DNA from: Proteobacteria bacterium CAG:495
GTDB lineage: Bacteria > Pseudomonadota > Alphaproteobacteria > RF32 > CAG-239
Direction: 5' to 3'
DNA: 60,401 nucleotides
Assembly (NCBI GenBank): GCA_000432275.1
Contig: HF995323.1
Coordinates: 121,957 to 182,357, forward strand
Below the pieces are notes generated by a model. The model was not told the DNA's origin and made no database searches. It was given only the letters and a program-made list of their open reading frames with translations. The translations under genes were made by a program, and so were the position numbers. Shown in pieces: positions 44,655-53,483 of this stretch (position 1 is the first letter of the stretch; each line of letters opens with the position of its first letter).

Positions 44655-44784
44655 AACGTCTTCCTTTACTTCTTTATCTTTACTCTTTGGTAAGATTAAC
44701 AGTTTATTTAATTAACTTGAAATCTATGGTAGATTTCTATAAAATTAAACCGAATTTGTAAACAATTTTTTTCATAGGTGCAGA

Positions 44785-45747
44785 ATGTATCTGAATAAGT
44801 ATCTCCGTTCCGGAATCTCCCGCCTGCGGCAAACAGCTTCCGGCGCAGGGAATTTCATCGTTTTCCTTATGCGCAGAGCCCAAAGCGACACTATATTCCG
44901 GGTTGCGGCTTCCTTAAGCTATACGTCTCTGATTGCCATTGTTCCCCTGCTTGCCATCGGATTGGCCATTTTCTCGGCTTTTCCCGTCTTTCAGGGGGCC
45001 AAAGAACAACTGCAGGAAATCATCCTGCAAAACTTTGTTCCCAACATCGAACAGGAAATCAGCCAATATTTCGCCGATTTTATTAATGCAACGGCTCAAT
45101 TGACCGCCATCGGTGTCATCGGCATCGCCGTCACCGCCATTTTGATGCTCTCCACCATTGAAAACAGCCTCAATTTCATATTTAAGGTATATAAACCCCG
45201 CAACATCAAAACTAAAATCACCCTCTACTGGACCGTAATCACCCTTGGGCCTCTGCTGCTCGGTACCGCGCTCTCTCTGCGCGGATACGTCTATACGCTG
45301 CAAAAATTTATGCCGGAAGACATCATCAGCTCCCAGTTTTACCTCAGCACGCTGATTCCCAGCCTGTTCACCACCTTGGCGCTGGTTCTGCTCTATGTTT
45401 TGGTGCCCAACAAAAAAGTACGCCTCTCCAATGCGGTTATCGGCGCTGTGGTTGCCATGATGATGTTTTTCCTGCTCCGCAAGTTCTTCGGTTTGGCCAT
45501 CTCGGCCAGCGCCACCTACAAGACCCTTTACGGTGCCATGGCGACGCTTCCTATCCTGCTCATTTGGATTTATTGCTCCTGGGCGGTAGTCATCTTCGGT
45601 GCCGTTGTCACCGCCGCAATCGGAGAATATCGCGAACGCGAGGCTTTCTCTTCCGAAGAAAATGCCGAAGATTCTTATGTTTCCCGCCGTAGTCGCAGAA
45701 AAAAACGCTATTACGCAAAAAAGTTCTTGCCAAAAGAACAAAAATAG
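44785..45747 (+). CDS. YihY/BrkB family inner-membrane protein
   Basis: This 320-residue protein has the six-helix YihY/BrkB pattern: VAASLSYTSLIAIVPLLAIG (about 41-60), the LIGVIGIAVTAILMLSTIENSLNFIF-like second helix, and later LIPSLFTTLALVLLYVLVP and YGAMATLPILLIWIYCSWAVVIFGA (about 251-275). It ends with a basic tail, SRRSRRKKRYYAKK. The family was once called RNase BN but is a membrane protein of uncertain function. It lies 130 bases from fabI, divergently transcribed. Confidence 0.88.
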   Translation: MYLNKYLRSGISRLRQTASGAGNFIVFLMRRAQSDTIFRVAASLSYTSLIAIVPLLAIGLAIFSAFPVFQGAKEQLQEIILQNFVPNIEQEISQYFADFINATAQLTAIGVIGIAVTAILMLSTIENSLNFIFKVYKPRNIKTKITLYWTVITLGPLLLGTALSLRGYVYTLQKFMPEDIISSQFYLSTLIPSLFTTLALVLLYVLVPNKKVRLSNAVIGAVVAMMMFFLLRKFFGLAISASATYKTLYGAMATLPILLIWIYCSWAVVIFGAVVTAAIGEYREREAFSSEENAEDSYVSRRSRRKKRYYAKKFLPKEQK

Positions 45748-45854
45748 AACATATTACTTTTCATAGGGATAACTGAGAGTCGGAAATTGTATTTTTCTGC
45801 TGCCGGTTTATAACAAAACCATTACTAACATCTAACTTACAAGGTAACTGTCAA

Positions 45855-46886
45855 ATGGATAAAGATAAAGCGCTTGATGCGGCACTAAGCCAAATTGAAA
45901 AAGCCTTCGGAAAAGGCTCCATTATGAGACTCGGACAAGATAACGCCCATGCTGACATTGAAGCCATCTCCACCGGCTCCCTCGGTTTGGACCTGGCCCT
46001 CGGTATCGGCGGTATGCCCCGCGGCCGTATTGTCGAAATCTACGGTCCGGAAAGCTCCGGTAAAACAACTTTGGCTTTGAGCGTCATCGCTCAGGCTCAG
46101 AAAAAAGGCGGTACCTGCGCATTCATCGATGCCGAACACGCTTTGGACCCTTCTTATGCAAAGAAAATCGGCGTGGATATTGAGAACTTGCTGATTTCTC
46201 AGCCGGATGCCGGAGAACAGGCTCTGGAAATCACCGACACTCTGGTCCGTTCCGGCGCTGTCGACGTTTTAGTCGTTGACTCCGTTGCCGCTTTGGTTCC
46301 CAAGGCCGAACTTGAGGGCGAAATGGGCGATTCCCACATGGGGCTTCAGGCTCGTTTGATGAGTCAGGCTTTGCGTAAACTGACCTCAACGGTTTCCCGT
46401 TCCAATACCCTCATCATCTTTATCAACCAAATCCGTATGAAAATCGGCGTAATGTTCGGCAACCCCGAAACAACCACCGGCGGTAACGCATTAAAGTTTT
46501 ATGCCTCGGTACGCATTGATATCCGCAGCATCGGAAAAATTAAAGATAAGGAAGATATCATCGGCAGCCAGACTAGAGTCAAAATCGTCAAAAACAAAGT
46601 GGCTCCTCCGTTCAAAATCATCGACTTTGACATTATGTACGGCGAAGGTATCTCCAAAACCGGAGAATTGCTGGATCTCGGAATTAAAGCAAACGTTGTC
46701 GAAAAATCCGGCTCCTGGTTCGCCTATAACGGAGAAAAACTCGGCCAAGGCCGCGAAAACGCCAAGATTTTCCTGAGAGACCACCCTGATGTCGCTCTTG
46801 AAATCGAAAACAAAATCAAGGCTGATGCCGGACATTTGACCTCCGAACTCATTGGGGACGACAATATCGTCTCTGACGAAGAGTAA
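45855..46886 (+). CDS. recA: Recombinase RecA
   Basis: This 343-residue protein is a complete RecA. The Walker A is GPESSGKTT (about 64-72), FIDAEHALDP (about 92-101), VLVVDSVAALVP (Walker B, about 139-150) and loop L2, NQIRMKIGVMFGNPETTTGG (about 193-212). RecA forms filaments on single-stranded DNA for recombination and triggers LexA self-cleavage. AAGG sits 10 bases before the ATG. I see no alphaproteobacterial LexA box (GTTC-N7-GTTC) in the 107-base upstream gap, so SOS control is not evident here. A terminator follows. Confidence 0.98.
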   Translation: MDKDKALDAALSQIEKAFGKGSIMRLGQDNAHADIEAISTGSLGLDLALGIGGMPRGRIVEIYGPESSGKTTLALSVIAQAQKKGGTCAFIDAEHALDPSYAKKIGVDIENLLISQPDAGEQALEITDTLVRSGAVDVLVVDSVAALVPKAELEGEMGDSHMGLQARLMSQALRKLTSTVSRSNTLIIFINQIRMKIGVMFGNPETTTGGNALKFYASVRIDIRSIGKIKDKEDIIGSQTRVKIVKNKVAPPFKIIDFDIMYGEGISKTGELLDLGIKANVVEKSGSWFAYNGEKLGQGRENAKIFLRDHPDVALEIENKIKADAGHLTSELIGDDNIVSDEE

Positions 46887-46910
46887 ACACCAGCGTTTTT
46901 TATCTGCCCT

Positions 46911-46948
46911 CCCCGGTTCTGAACATTCAGACCGGGGATTTCTTTTTG
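46911..46948 (+). terminator. Rho-independent terminator of recA
   Basis: CCCCGGT / ACCGGGG stem with an extended inner region, followed by TTTCTTTTT. Confidence 0.88.
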
Positions 46949-47019
46949 CAGAATTTAGTCCACCTGCTATAACAGAGCATTGACATTTTACTGATGATAA
47001 ACTAAAATTTTTTGGGTCT

Positions 47020-47093
47020 CGGGTTCAAAAATTTTGAGCGGCATAACGTCTGTCTCAGTCAAATTTACACATCACACCGACTTTTTGAACCCG
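47020..47093. repeat. 74-base element bounded by 12-bp inverted repeats
   Basis: CGGGTTCAAAAA (47020-47031) and TTTTTGAACCCG (47082-47093) are perfect inverted repeats. A TCT triplet flanks both ends. It lies between the converging recA and LysR genes. It could be a miniature inverted-repeat element or a long-loop transcription end structure. No second copy was seen in the window. Confidence 0.45.
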
Positions 47094-47104
47094 TCTCGCC
47101 CAAA

Positions 47105-47983
47105 TTAGATTTTCAACGTCGCATCCCTGATGCACTCTATCAAAACTTTAACTTCCGGACGCTGAACATAATCTTTGCGCGTAGCAATCCAAAAGTCATG
47201 TTCCTCTTCATATCCCAGTTCAGAAAGGAATACCAAATCTTTTTCCCTGCTGGCAGAACCGATTGGATGCAGGCTGACTCCGTTGCCGTCACGGATTAAA
47301 CTAAGCAAAACAGCCGTAGCGTTCGTTGAAGCCACCACATTTTGCGCTCCGTCCAGAATCTCTTTCCACCTCGGCCAAACCGACGCAAAATTATCTCTGG
47401 TGCAAATTTTATGATTCTTTTGCAAATCTTCAATGCTTTTGGGGCGTCCAAACACCGACAAATAATCCAGAGAAGCAAACAACCCGAATTTCAGCCGTCC
47501 TTTAAAAACAGTTGTCATATCCGCTCCCGGCTCCTCATAAATGATGCAAATATCCATTTTATCAAGATTTTTTGGCCGTTCCAAACTGCAAACCATATCT
47601 ACGCTTATTTGTGGATATTGCAAATAAAAGTCTGACAAACAAACGGACACATAGCCGGCACCCAATCCGTCGCTTGTCCAAAGTCTCACGGTTCCTTGCA
47701 GGGTGTTGTTCTGTCGTTTGTAGTTTTTCACGTCATACATAATACGGTCAAATCCCATTATGTAATTGAGAATGTCCTTGCCTGCCGCAGTTAACACCAT
47801 CTTGTTTTTAATCCGGTTAAACAACTGCAAACCCAGATTCGCTTCCAAGTCTGCAATACTGGCTGACACATTTGACTGTTTCATACCGTTATCGTCCCCG
47901 GCTCTGCTGACGGTTCCCTTTGCACAGACCTCCCGGAAAACCCTCAATTGTCTATATGTAATAGCATCATCTTTTATACCCAT
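47105..47983 (-). CDS. LysR-family transcriptional regulator
   Basis: This 292-residue protein has an N-terminal winged HTH (YRQLRVFREVCAKGTVSRAG and SNVSASIADLEANLGLQLFNR, about 9-60) and the effector-binding domain (about 90-290), with the characteristic LFNRIKNKMVLTAAG linker. LysR proteins bind upstream of a divergent or nearby gene and respond to a small molecule. A GGAGGT ribosome site precedes the start. It faces away from the 66-residue ORF across 118 bases, which is therefore its first candidate target. The ligand is unknown. Confidence 0.88.
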   Translation of the reverse strand: MGIKDDAITYRQLRVFREVCAKGTVSRAGDDNGMKQSNVSASIADLEANLGLQLFNRIKNKMVLTAAGKDILNYIMGFDRIMYDVKNYKRQNNTLQGTVRLWTSDGLGAGYVSVCLSDFYLQYPQISVDMVCSLERPKNLDKMDICIIYEEPGADMTTVFKGRLKFGLFASLDYLSVFGRPKSIEDLQKNHKICTRDNFASVWPRWKEILDGAQNVVASTNATAVLLSLIRDGNGVSLHPIGSASREKDLVFLSELGYEEEHDFWIATRKDYVQRPEVKVLIECIRDATLKI

Positions 47984-48101
47984 TTTATATACCTCCTATA
48001 TGAAATCAGATAGTTATTTATAATCATTTTATGAAATACAATGACATACGTAAAATAAAATTACCACCTTAAAATTCTACTTATCAAGAGGGACTATCGA
48101 T

Positions 48102-48302
48102 ATGAAGAAGAAAAACAATACTTTGGCGGGCTTCGTTGCAGATGACAACGCTCGTGAAATTAGCCGCATCCATTATCAATTTGAAGATTTAAGACACAAT
48201 ATGCTGCACCGGGGTCTTAACGACGCCGAATTCTATATTAGCGTTGCATATCTTCTTTTTACGAGAGACGTGGATAAAAAATTAAAACAGTCGAACCGCT
48301 GA
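48102..48302 (+). CDS. Hypothetical 66-residue protein
   Basis: The protein begins MKKKNNTLAGFVADDNAREI and has a helical, charged sequence with FEDLRHNMLHRGLNDAEFYISVAYLLF near the end. No domain is recognised, and there is no signal peptide or long hydrophobic segment. AAGAGGG lies about 8 bases upstream, which supports translation. It diverges from the LysR gene and its stop is one base from the stop of the converging XRE gene, leaving no room for a terminator. Confidence 0.6.
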   Translation: MKKKNNTLAGFVADDNAREISRIHYQFEDLRHNMLHRGLNDAEFYISVAYLLFTRDVDKKLKQSNR

Positions 48303-48303
48303 T

Positions 48304-48684
48304 TTATTTAAAATATGAACGAAACAAAGGAATAATATCTAACAGAAAATCAAGAGTTTTGCTGTTTAGCGCCTTTATCTCCTCATAAAGTTTAAGCTCC
48401 TTGGCTATTCTTGCCGGAGACTTGTTTGAAATACTCTTAAGTTCCAGCATATCGTCAACACTGGCGTTAAACTTTTGTGCAATACTCCGAAGCATTGTCA
48501 AATCGGGAACCACCAGGCCGCGTTCCAAATTGGAAATGGTACGCCAGCTAACGCCGCACTCTTCAGCCAGCTGCTCCTGAGTCAGCTTGGCTCGCTCGCG
48601 CATAATTTTGACCTTAAGTCCCATATGTTTTTTCACTGCTTCTTCCATATCGTTTTTATACCCGCAATGCAAACAATTCGCCAC
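48304..48684 (-). CDS. XRE-family HTH regulator with possible N-terminal Cys pair
   Basis: This 126-residue protein has a Cro/C1-type HTH (LKVKIMRERAKLTQEQLAEE, then WRTISNLERGLVVPDLTMLRS, about 23-75) and a helical C-terminal tail. If the GTG start is used, the N-terminus is MANCLHCGYKND, whose C-x2-C could be part of a metal site. An internal ATG at residue 13 (48648) would remove it; neither start has a strong ribosome site. The HTH resembles that of the XRE protein heading the right polysaccharide operon. Target unknown. Confidence 0.75.
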   Translation of the reverse strand: MANCLHCGYKNDMEEAVKKHMGLKVKIMRERAKLTQEQLAEECGVSWRTISNLERGLVVPDLTMLRSIAQKFNASVDDMLELKSISNKSPARIAKELKLYEEIKALNSKTLDFLLDIIPLFRSYFK

Positions 48685-48984
48685 GAAACTCTTTACATAA
48701 TAAAACGTTTAAATGAATTACATTTCATAGCCTTATTATAAGTTGAGGTAATACACGTTTAACAAATTTCAAGTGCAAAAACTAAAGTGAACTTTATTTC
48801 AGATTTATTTATTGAATATACAATGAGTTGGATAACACCCAAAAAAGAGCTCCCAAATTAAGCAACCTCAACAGCACATAACATATTATATAAAGCCCAG
48901 ATTATAAAACAATGATATACTTCTTATAACCCAAGGTTATAAGAAGTATAAATCCCATTATCTCCAGAGAATTTACCCGCTCAA
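48685..48984. other. Gene-free stretch with a large inverted repeat
   Basis: AT-rich, without a plausible coding frame. It holds the promoter region of the XRE gene and the 16-bp inverted repeat at 48916-48950. Confidence 0.5.
48916..48950. repeat. Perfect 16-bp inverted repeat
   Basis: TATACTTCTTATAACC and GGTTATAAGAAGTATA are separated by three bases. The repeat lies 35 bases past the stop of the permease gene. The exits are not T-rich, so it may be an operator-like or site-specific element rather than a terminator. Confidence 0.6.
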
Positions 48985-50181
48985 TCAAGCCTCAATGACC
49001 AGGCTTGCCATAAAGGCCAAAAAGATGAAGAGCATCAGGCCGATACCGATAACAATCATTGTCGGCGAAGATTTGGTCTCTCGGCGCAAAATCCAGTTTG
49101 CCGAAAAAACGGCAAGATAACTGATAAGATAAGCGGCACTGGACAGATTGACGATCTGATTAAAATCAAACCACAGCGTTGCCGCCAGCATCAGCAACAC
49201 AGTGAGCAGATTTCCCCAAGTTCCCCGTTGCCAAAACCGACGGTGATAAAATTCCGGAAGAATATGTTGCTGGGATAAGGCATATGAGATTCGAAAAATG
49301 CTGAAATAAGTTGCCCCGATTCCGGAAATAAAAGCAATAACCGCCGTTATATACATCAAAGCATACCCCCAGTCTCCCATCAGACGATTCGCCGCCACCG
49401 CAACCGCAATATCCGCGTTCGCCATAAGTTCCTTGGCCGGAATAAAGTGCAAAGCGACAAAAGCCAGAGCAAGATACAAGCCAATAACGATAAGAATAGT
49501 CAAAAAAATGCCCCAGGTGATAGTCCGCTGCGGATTTTTTACGTCTCCGGCAGCATTGGTAATAACACCGTAACCGGCAAAGGCAAAAAACGTCACGCCG
49601 ATACTTCCCATAAACTTGACTTCGTTAAACGGAATGGTTTGCATTTTCTCGGCAATGTCATAATGAATTAAAGCGGCAATAATCAAACTCAACAAAATTC
49701 CCATCTTGATGGAGACCATCACAATCTCGGTGTTGCCGACGTCTTTGGAGCGCTGCATATTTAAGGCCGCCAGCCCTACAATCAAAAAGCATGCTGCAGC
49801 GTTAATAAAAAAATTTGTATCTTGCACATGAGGAAAAAGTTTTACGGCATAAATGCCAAACGATTTTGCCATCATACAAATGGAAACGGCTGACGTCATC
49901 ATATAAATAAGAGAAAACGTCCCTACGACCCACCGTTTTTTGAATGCAATATGAAAATAATCGGTCAGTCCTCCGGAATCTGGATATGCGGCGGCCAGCC
50001 GGGAATAAGAATATCCCGAAAACAAAGCGGCAACCCCGGCGATGATAAAAGCGTAATAAGTCTGGTCTCCGGCCATCATGATGACCTGTCCCAAAAGTGC
50101 AAAAATACCGGCACCGACGACGGAACCGATACCCAATGCCGTAACGCTGATAAGATTTAAACCATATTTTTTCAATTGCAT
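48985..50181 (-). CDS. APC-family amino acid permease
   Basis: This 398-residue inner-membrane protein has about 11 predicted helices and the APC signature in the first helix (VTALGIGSVVGAGIFALLGQV, about 14-34, including the unwound GSVVGAGI substrate segment). Later segments GVTFFAFAGYGVITNAAGDVKNP (about 193-215) and LRRETKS fit the family. It probably imports an amino acid or polyamine by proton or cation coupling; substrate unknown. A strong GGTGAGGGTGAG ribosome site precedes the ATG. It is monocistronic, with no partner enzyme nearby. Confidence 0.9.
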   Translation of the reverse strand: MQLKKYGLNLISVTALGIGSVVGAGIFALLGQVIMMAGDQTYYAFIIAGVAALFSGYSYSRLAAAYPDSGGLTDYFHIAFKKRWVVGTFSLIYMMTSAVSICMMAKSFGIYAVKLFPHVQDTNFFINAAACFLIVGLAALNMQRSKDVGNTEIVMVSIKMGILLSLIIAALIHYDIAEKMQTIPFNEVKFMGSIGVTFFAFAGYGVITNAAGDVKNPQRTITWGIFLTILIVIGLYLALAFVALHFIPAKELMANADIAVAVAANRLMGDWGYALMYITAVIAFISGIGATYFSIFRISYALSQQHILPEFYHRRFWQRGTWGNLLTVLLMLAATLWFDFNQIVNLSSAAYLISYLAVFSANWILRRETKSSPTMIVIGIGLMLFIFLAFMASLVIEA

Positions 50182-50360
50182 CTCACCCTCACCTTCCTCG
50201 ATACATTTAATTAATGCTCACCAGGACATTTTCAAGCGAGATTCACTCTCAAATCCAGACAAAATTATTTTGAAGATGATTCATCACGAACACTAAATGC
50301 TTCGTAATTAAAAATAATTACTTAACTTCCCATATCTTCAAATTGCTGAGTTTTATAGAC

Positions 50361-51359
50361 TTAAAGATTAGTATTCTTCAAAGCGATTTGTTTAAATCTT
50401 TTTTTATAATATTTTAGTAGAAATAAATGTTTGATTACGTTTACTATGGATTTTTTATACGGTAATTGTAAAAGGTTAAACTTTTTACCAATTAAGTAGC
50501 ACAATTTTTCAATAAATGGATGTCTGTATATGCCGCCACTACGCGTCATAGTGCAAATACCGTTATAACGTCTCTTATATTCATAATTTCCACCTAATAG
50601 ATAGGCTATCTTTTTGTGGTCATTTATCCAACTTTCAATGATATTATGGTAAAGAATCATTCCTATAGAATACTTTGAATACTTAGAATCGTAAGAAAAG
50701 TTTTCAAAATATACATTTTCTTTGCTTGTTTCAACATCAAATCCAATCGCTATAATGGTATTGTTTGTCTTCAATAAATATGCGTTAGATACGCAAAAAT
50801 CTTTTAAATAAGATGTCTTTTCATAAGAAAATTTATGCGAATCTTTTTTCCATAATAAATACAAATCCACAACATCTTGAGAAATTGAATCTCTGTTTAT
50901 TTTTTCAAAACTGATGTTTCCAACTTCATTTAATAATTTTTTGGCATAATATTTACAATGTTGTCTCTCTTTCGCTGATAACAAACCATCAAATTCTTCA
51001 ATCGTATCTGGCAATTCAATATGCCAATGCGATGCAACAGACAGAGTGGCTATATCCGTTAAAGTATGCAGCACGCTAACAACCTGAAGTTTTTTATGTG
51101 TCTTAAATAAATAATTAACAAATTTTTCAAAAAGACATTTATCTATTTTGCGCATATAGCACCCGAGTTCGCATGAAGTATTGTTGAAAAAAACGGGAAT
51201 ATATGTTTTTTGCATATTATTTTCTATACAATATAAAGTGTACCCCCCCCTATTTTCAACCACAGAGTGTAACACATCAAAGCGGTTTTTGATGACATCG
51301 GGAAAGACGTTTAATTGAAGTATTTTATCTTTGTTGTCAGTAATTTCTGTTATCTTCAT
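50361..51359 (-). CDS. BioF2/CelD-like GNAT-fold acyltransferase
   Basis: This 332-residue protein resembles the BioF2/CelD-like GNAT acyltransferases found in exopolysaccharide loci. The N-terminal half has an EVTDNKDKIL-type start and VENRGGYTLYCIE. The C-terminal half carries KERQHCKYYAKKLL (about 129-142), AIGFDVET, VYFENFSYDSKYSKYSIGMIL (about 218-238) and YLLGGNYEYKRRY, the pattern of the second GNAT lobe. The last 40 residues are strongly basic (LKYYKKRFKQIA). It is the last gene of the right polysaccharide operon, 7 bases after the pyruvyltransferase fusion. A FemX-type aminoacyl transfer is the main alternative. Confidence 0.65.
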   Translation of the reverse strand: MKITEITDNKDKILQLNVFPDVIKNRFDVLHSVVENRGGYTLYCIENNMQKTYIPVFFNNTSCELGCYMRKIDKCLFEKFVNYLFKTHKKLQVVSVLHTLTDIATLSVASHWHIELPDTIEEFDGLLSAKERQHCKYYAKKLLNEVGNISFEKINRDSISQDVVDLYLLWKKDSHKFSYEKTSYLKDFCVSNAYLLKTNNTIIAIGFDVETSKENVYFENFSYDSKYSKYSIGMILYHNIIESWINDHKKIAYLLGGNYEYKRRYNGICTMTRSGGIYRHPFIEKLCYLIGKKFNLLQLPYKKSIVNVIKHLFLLKYYKKRFKQIALKNTNL

Positions 51360-51366
51360 TGTTTCC

Positions 51367-53472
51367 TCAAAACTTCAGATGACGCAAATGCCACCAAAAA
51401 GAATGATGTTTGCTTTTCGCTGCCAATTTATGCAGTTTTTTGCATAATCTGACATTATTTTTCGCAGTTTTTTCAAGATTATGTTTCAGCCATTCCAGCC
51501 CTTTTTCTTTTTCAGCATTTATGATTTGATTTATGCTGTCCCAATCTGTATCTGCGCCCAAATTATCATAATCAAGCCCGAATGTATTAAACAAAGAAGA
51601 AAATCTTGAATTTCCTCTCATTTCATTGCCAAACGTTCTGAACGGTTTGTTAAAAATAATGGCAAAGCAGGTTCCGTGAAAAGAATCCGTAATAATTGCC
51701 TTAGCGTTCAGAAAATAGGCCATAAACTGTTCAACACTCAAATTTTCCTTAGCAATATTAACGTACTTGTTGCCATATTTTCGGATCAAATTCTTAATAT
51801 CCTCATTTTCATCAAGAACATATCCGACCACCATATCCGTGGGAACATTGATACCTTCAGCCAAATCCTTAAAAATTCTGCTGTCTGCCAAAAATACTGG
51901 ATCCAAAATATGCTTGCCGTCCGGATAGTTATGTTGCCTTAAGATATTCAGTCCGTCATCTTCTCTTACGGAAACAGCATCAAACGCTGCCAAAAATTTA
52001 TCAGCATATCTTAATTTAAAAGTATCTTTGCCAAAACTTGCGGATATTGCAATCCTTTGTTTGTCCGGATCGGCAAACGCCAACAAATATATCCCTGGTA
52101 TGTGCCTGATATAGTCATCGCGAAAAACCTGATCCGAGCCGACGATAAATCCGTTTCTTACAATTTTATTGAGTCCTCTGAAATCTTTGTAATTATAATA
52201 TTGTCTGGTCTGGTGCAGATATTTGCGGGCAAATTCATCCGTAAAACTACCATCAAATTTATCTTTCACATGGTCATATCTGTAATCTATGTGCGCGTTC
52301 GTATATCCCAAACTTTCCAGAACGGTCTGGAAAGCATAAGCCGTCAAAACAGCACCATAGTTTAATGATGTCCAAAAATTAAGGCACAAATAATCATATT
52401 CCAGATTATCGTCAACCGCTGTATGCAAGGTTTTATTAATGTCTTTAAAAAATTTATCCCGATTGCCGTGGTGCTTTCCAGAAATATGAATTGTCGGATT
52501 ATAGGGTAAGATGGCATCAAAATCGGCTTGCTCAAAAATTTTAAACTGGGCTTCGCACTCTTCTAACAATCTTCCACCTTTGTCAGTATTGACTAAAACT
52601 TCGCTAAGCCCCCTTTCATCATTTAACTCTTTATTGATTAAATCTATTCCCCAAAAATCACCCAATGTTAAATCTCCCTGTCTTGGCAAACTATTAAATA
52701 AGCAAGCTCCACAGGTTTTTCTTAAACATAAATTATTTAGAAAAGCACGCATATAATCATCAGTCGCTGCCATACGTGATGTCGTTGAAATAGTAGTAGT
52801 CGTCGTGATTATGAGCTCCGGAGACCATCCTTTTTGCTTATCTCTGAAATTAGTCGCAACAAACGTTTCATTAGGAAAATTTTCGTTAATATATTTTTTA
52901 AATACCGCTGGAGACGGCACACCGTGACAAACGATATCCAACAGATACAAATTTGGATAATCTTTTTTCAAAAACGATTTAATACCGGCAACTTGACAAG
53001 GGGTGCCGCAAAATAAAAGTTTTCTGTTTTTTTCCAAAATGTCTTTTATCGGTTTATAAATACCGGAAACATCACTTTGTAAATATTTTGAACCTTGAAG
53101 TTTGCAAAGCTCATTTGCATCTTCTATTATAATGTGGCACACACATGTATTATCAAAACTCGCACCACAAACAGCTCCGCCTTGCTCTAAAATATGTAGT
53201 GCTAATACTGAAAATACACCACCACTTGAACTGTTCTTACGGATTTCATCAGATGCCGCTACAGCATAACATAACGGATTGTCCTTTTTTATCTTATGAT
53301 AATTGATAACGGGACATACCTGTTTACACAAATGACAGCCAACACATTTTACAGTGTCTATATGCGGATATAAAAAACCTTCGTCGTTCTCTTGCATTGA
53401 AATAGCTCCAACTGGACATCTATTAAAACAAGCTGCACATCCGGTACAGTTTTTACATATAATTTTATCCAT
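51367..53472 (-). CDS. Fusion of ferredoxin/F420-hydrogenase-beta-like and polysaccharide pyruvyl transferase domains
   Basis: The N-terminal 56 residues hold two 4Fe-4S clusters, CKNCTGCAACFNRCP and CVGCHLCKQVCP. Residues about 60-335 resemble the FrhB (coenzyme F420 hydrogenase beta) flavin-binding domain, with SSGGVFSVLALHIL, LQGSKYLQSD, CGTPCQVAGIKSFL and the Cys-rich CLRKTCGACLFNSLPRQGDLT. Residues about 353-701 are a polysaccharide pyruvyl transferase, with FWTSLNYGAVLTAYAFQTVL, GSDQVFRDDYI and ITDSFHGTCFAIIFNKPF. Ketal pyruvate groups are added to glycans by the second domain; the first would be a redox module, perhaps reducing a sugar or lipid intermediate. Separate genes of these two kinds often occur together in surface-glycan loci; here they are one protein. 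Both domains look intact. Confidence 0.8.
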   Translation of the reverse strand: MDKIICKNCTGCAACFNRCPVGAISMQENDEGFLYPHIDTVKCVGCHLCKQVCPVINYHKIKKDNPLCYAVAASDEIRKNSSSGGVFSVLALHILEQGGAVCGASFDNTCVCHIIIEDANELCKLQGSKYLQSDVSGIYKPIKDILEKNRKLLFCGTPCQVAGIKSFLKKDYPNLYLLDIVCHGVPSPAVFKKYINENFPNETFVATNFRDKQKGWSPELIITTTTTISTTSRMAATDDYMRAFLNNLCLRKTCGACLFNSLPRQGDLTLGDFWGIDLINKELNDERGLSEVLVNTDKGGRLLEECEAQFKIFEQADFDAILPYNPTIHISGKHHGNRDKFFKDINKTLHTAVDDNLEYDYLCLNFWTSLNYGAVLTAYAFQTVLESLGYTNAHIDYRYDHVKDKFDGSFTDEFARKYLHQTRQYYNYKDFRGLNKIVRNGFIVGSDQVFRDDYIRHIPGIYLLAFADPDKQRIAISASFGKDTFKLRYADKFLAAFDAVSVREDDGLNILRQHNYPDGKHILDPVFLADSRIFKDLAEGINVPTDMVVGYVLDENEDIKNLIRKYGNKYVNIAKENLSVEQFMAYFLNAKAIITDSFHGTCFAIIFNKPFRTFGNEMRGNSRFSSLFNTFGLDYDNLGADTDWDSINQIINAEKEKGLEWLKHNLEKTAKNNVRLCKKLHKLAAKSKHHSFWWHLRHLKF

Positions 53473-53483
53473 TTAGTGGTATC

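Noticed and set aside
44914..45741. 275-codon open frame on the minus strand
   Set aside because: Antisense to the yihY-like gene; Gly/Asp/Asn/Gln-rich composition is the mirror of hydrophobic codons.
45748..45854. SOS box upstream of recA
   Set aside because: Neither GTTC-N7-GTTC nor CTGT-N8-ACAG was found; only isolated half-sites.
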